Below, piece after piece: positions 62,384 to 64,000 of a stretch of 64,000 nt of DNA. The stretch is from Hypoxylon rubiginosum. Taxonomy: Eukaryota > Ascomycota > Sordariomycetes > Xylariales > Hypoxylaceae. Every line of letters starts with the position of its first letter. Position 1 is the first letter of the stretch. The notes under the pieces were generated by a model. The model was not told the DNA's origin. It saw only the letters and a program-made list of their open reading frames with translations, and searched no databases. The stretch spans positions 992,001 to 1,056,000 of the forward strand of contig CADCXA010000037.1 in NCBI GenBank assembly GCA_902806565.1, written 5' to 3'. A program made the translations under genes and the position numbers.

Positions 62384-63292
62384 CTTGTCGTCTCCTAACC
62401 AGCAAGACAAGCAGGTAGCACGAGAAGAATGAATCACGTACTCTTAGTATTAACCTAGCGATAAGGGTCGGTATGTAAGGTAGGTATATACATATATATA
62501 TATTCCTATTGTATAGATGCGACCGATATTTCTATTGGCCTGATGTTAGGTAGCTGATAGCTTTGATTATTATAACATTAGTCCATGCCTAGGCCATTGA
62601 ACCTGTCCGAAATGAGCGGGTGCATATTCCAATAACTGTCTAGGTAGTCCTCGAAGTACATGATTCCAGCGCGAGCCCGCTAGCACGTGTCGAGAAGTTG
62701 TATTCTGGTTTGCGAGAAGGAAAAAGTCCCAAGAAGATGGTTACGAAGCCACTCGGAGATTGAACTACCAATTTAGGATCGCTCCCCATATCACGTAGTA
62801 GTGTCCTGATATATTTATTCAATGCCTGCTAATCCTAGAGCACAGATCGCAATAATGATAGTAATAGCAAGGGCTCGCGTCGAATGATACACTAGGCCAC
62901 CAGTAATAGGATATATCGTTACATGTAGGTAGTCATTAGAAAGTTGGTAGGAATGGAGTTAGAAATTATTCACATCCAGGAGCGATTAAAGAGAATTGCA
63001 GGTAGTAGATGATACAATTATACAATTAGTAGGGTGGTAGGGTGGTACCTTATGTATATTCCGTAGTGGAGAGACAAGTGGGGTAATGGGACCGGCTCCG
63101 AGAGGGCAGGAGGGCAGGAGGGCAGGAGGGCAAGTCTGGACGCAGGCAAAAGAGAAAGTCTTTCTCCGCTCCGTTATCCGGGCCGGCCATTAGGTACCTA
63201 TGCTGCCACATTTAAAGACCACTGGCGAAATTTCAGATCACTCACTAACACATTATCGCAAAGTCCATCTCCCTAGCGAAGGGAAAAAAACA
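62384..63292. promoter_or_regulatory. Divergent promoter region, acid phosphatase / thioesterase-like gene
   Basis: It separates two start codons facing apart. It contains a TATATATATATA run near 62490-62502 and an AGGGCAGG array at 63101-63132. I found no clear phosphate-response site (CACGTG). Promoter function is inferred from position. Confidence 0.4.
63101..63132. repeat. 8-bp minisatellite AGGGCAGG
   Basis: Four tandem copies of AGGGCAGG about 160 bp upstream of the thioesterase-like start codon. Confidence 0.88.
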
Positions 63293-64000
63293 ATGTCGGC
63301 TCGAGTGCCCAAACCTGACGACTTTGCTCACCTGTCACCTTCACTACACATATCGTTAATCTTCCCCGAAATCCCGGAAACGACAACAAGCATCCTCATT
63401 ATGTTCCATGGCCTCGGAGACTCGGAGGCTCCGTTTGTCTCATTTGCCAAAAATTTAAATCTGCCCGGCGTTCTAGCTATCTCAGTCCGTGGAGTCTCTC
63501 CGTTGCCCCCGTCACTGCTCGGCCTTTCGGAATCTGAAGCCGCTCGTCCAGCTCAGCATTTCCACTGGGGAGATGATTTGACACTATCACAATCCACAGG
63601 GGATTTAGATCCAGATCCAGGTTTCTCGAAAGCGGAACAGCTAGTCTTGGGAAAGTTGATTCGTGGGACACTCATCGAGAAGTGCGGATGGGAGACGAAC
63701 GATATATTACTCTTCGGCTTCGGACAAGGAGGCTCCTTAGCACTCGGCCTATCATCGAGGATCCGCCAAGCCGAAAAGGTCGTAGACATCACCGAAGGAG
63801 ATAAACCTACGGGGACGGCTTTCAAAGGTGCCGTGTCGATTGGTGGTTCATTACCGACAAGCATGATACCTACACTGAGTGCTAGGGAAAAGTCCCGAAC
63901 ACCCATCTTGGTCTGCCACGGTAGATCAAGCGAGTCTCTTGATGAAGACGCAGTGGATGTATTAAGAAGGGAGTTTATTGACATGCGAGAGGCAAAATGG
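63293..64000 (+). CDS. Acyl-protein thioesterase/carboxylesterase-fold protein, 5' part
   Basis: The frame opens at ATG 63293 (context ACAATGTC) and stays open for all 236 codons to the window edge, so the 3' end is missing. It resembles the phospholipase/carboxylesterase (Abhydrolase_2) family that includes acyl-protein thioesterases: an early strand ending in the oxyanion motif ILIMFHGLGDS (34-44), a central DILLFGFGQGGSLALGL, then FKGAVSIGGSLP and TPILVCHGRSSE. The expected nucleophile elbow Gly-x-Ser-x-Gly is Gly142-Phe-Gly144-Gln-Gly, with Gly where Ser should be. Either the protein is not a serine hydrolase or another residue serves. The downstream Asp/His triad residues are beyond or near the edge and could not all be checked. 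No intron is evident. The gene is divergent from the acid phosphatase. Confidence 0.78.
   Translation, partial: MSARVPKPDDFAHLSPSLHISLIFPEIPETTTSILIMFHGLGDSEAPFVSFAKNLNLPGVLAISVRGVSPLPPSLLGLSESEAARPAQHFHWGDDLTLSQSTGDLDPDPGFSKAEQLVLGKLIRGTLIEKCGWETNDILLFGFGQGGSLALGLSSRIRQAEKVVDITEGDKPTGTAFKGAVSIGGSLPTSMIPTLSAREKSRTPILVCHGRSSESLDEDAVDVLRREFIDMREAKW

Overview
The window looks like a filamentous ascomycete chromosome (Pezizomycotina, most likely a Sordariomycete). Genes are monocistronic and split by short introns of about 50-300 nt with GTRNGT donors, CTAAC/CTAAT branch points and YAG acceptors. Almost every gene is a conserved housekeeping gene recognisable from its protein. Sixteen protein genes can be supported, two of them cut by the window edges, plus one probable broken gene. 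All exon joins were worked out by hand from splice signals and reading-frame continuity; none was checked against transcripts.

Layout. 0-7 kb is gene-dense: actin (3' part), a mitochondrial GGQ release-factor-like protein, a serine palmitoyltransferase small-subunit-like protein, and Elongator subunit ELP2. 6.8-20.6 kb is a gene-poor stretch full of microsatellites and minisatellites, ending in a pyrimidine-rich leader in front of GSK3 kinase. 20.6-33.5 kb holds GSK3, nuclear cap-binding protein CBC80, a FLX1/SLC25A32-type mitochondrial carrier, URM1, a broken unrecognised gene, and an Azf1-like four-finger C2H2 regulator. 33.5-46.3 kb is a second gene-poor stretch. 46.3-64 kb holds splicing factor HSH49/SF3B4, TOM7, VPS68, a KNR4/SMI1 (Neurospora gs-1-like) cell-wall regulator, exocyst SEC8, a secreted histidine acid phosphatase, and the 5' part of an acyl-protein-thioesterase-like alpha/beta hydrolase.

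Functional themes. ELP2 and URM1 act on the same tRNA wobble-uridine modification (mcm5s2U34). CBC80 and HSH49 act in nuclear pre-mRNA handling. Actin, SEC8 and the KNR4-like protein bear on polarised growth and wall synthesis. TOM7, the release-factor-like protein and FLX1 are mitochondrial. Four gene pairs are divergent and share short promoter regions. No operon, CRISPR array, complete transposon or biosynthetic cluster was seen.

I did not find a convincing novel multi-gene system. The most notable points are: a thioesterase-fold protein whose nucleophile elbow has Gly in place of Ser; an acid phosphatase with Asn-Asp where His-Asp is expected; a TOM7 gene built from 22-74 nt exons; a 5-nt start exon (or minimal uORF) in the KNR4-like gene; a dispersed TACCTAGGTA palindrome in the non-coding DNA; and fragments of decayed coding sequence in the gaps.
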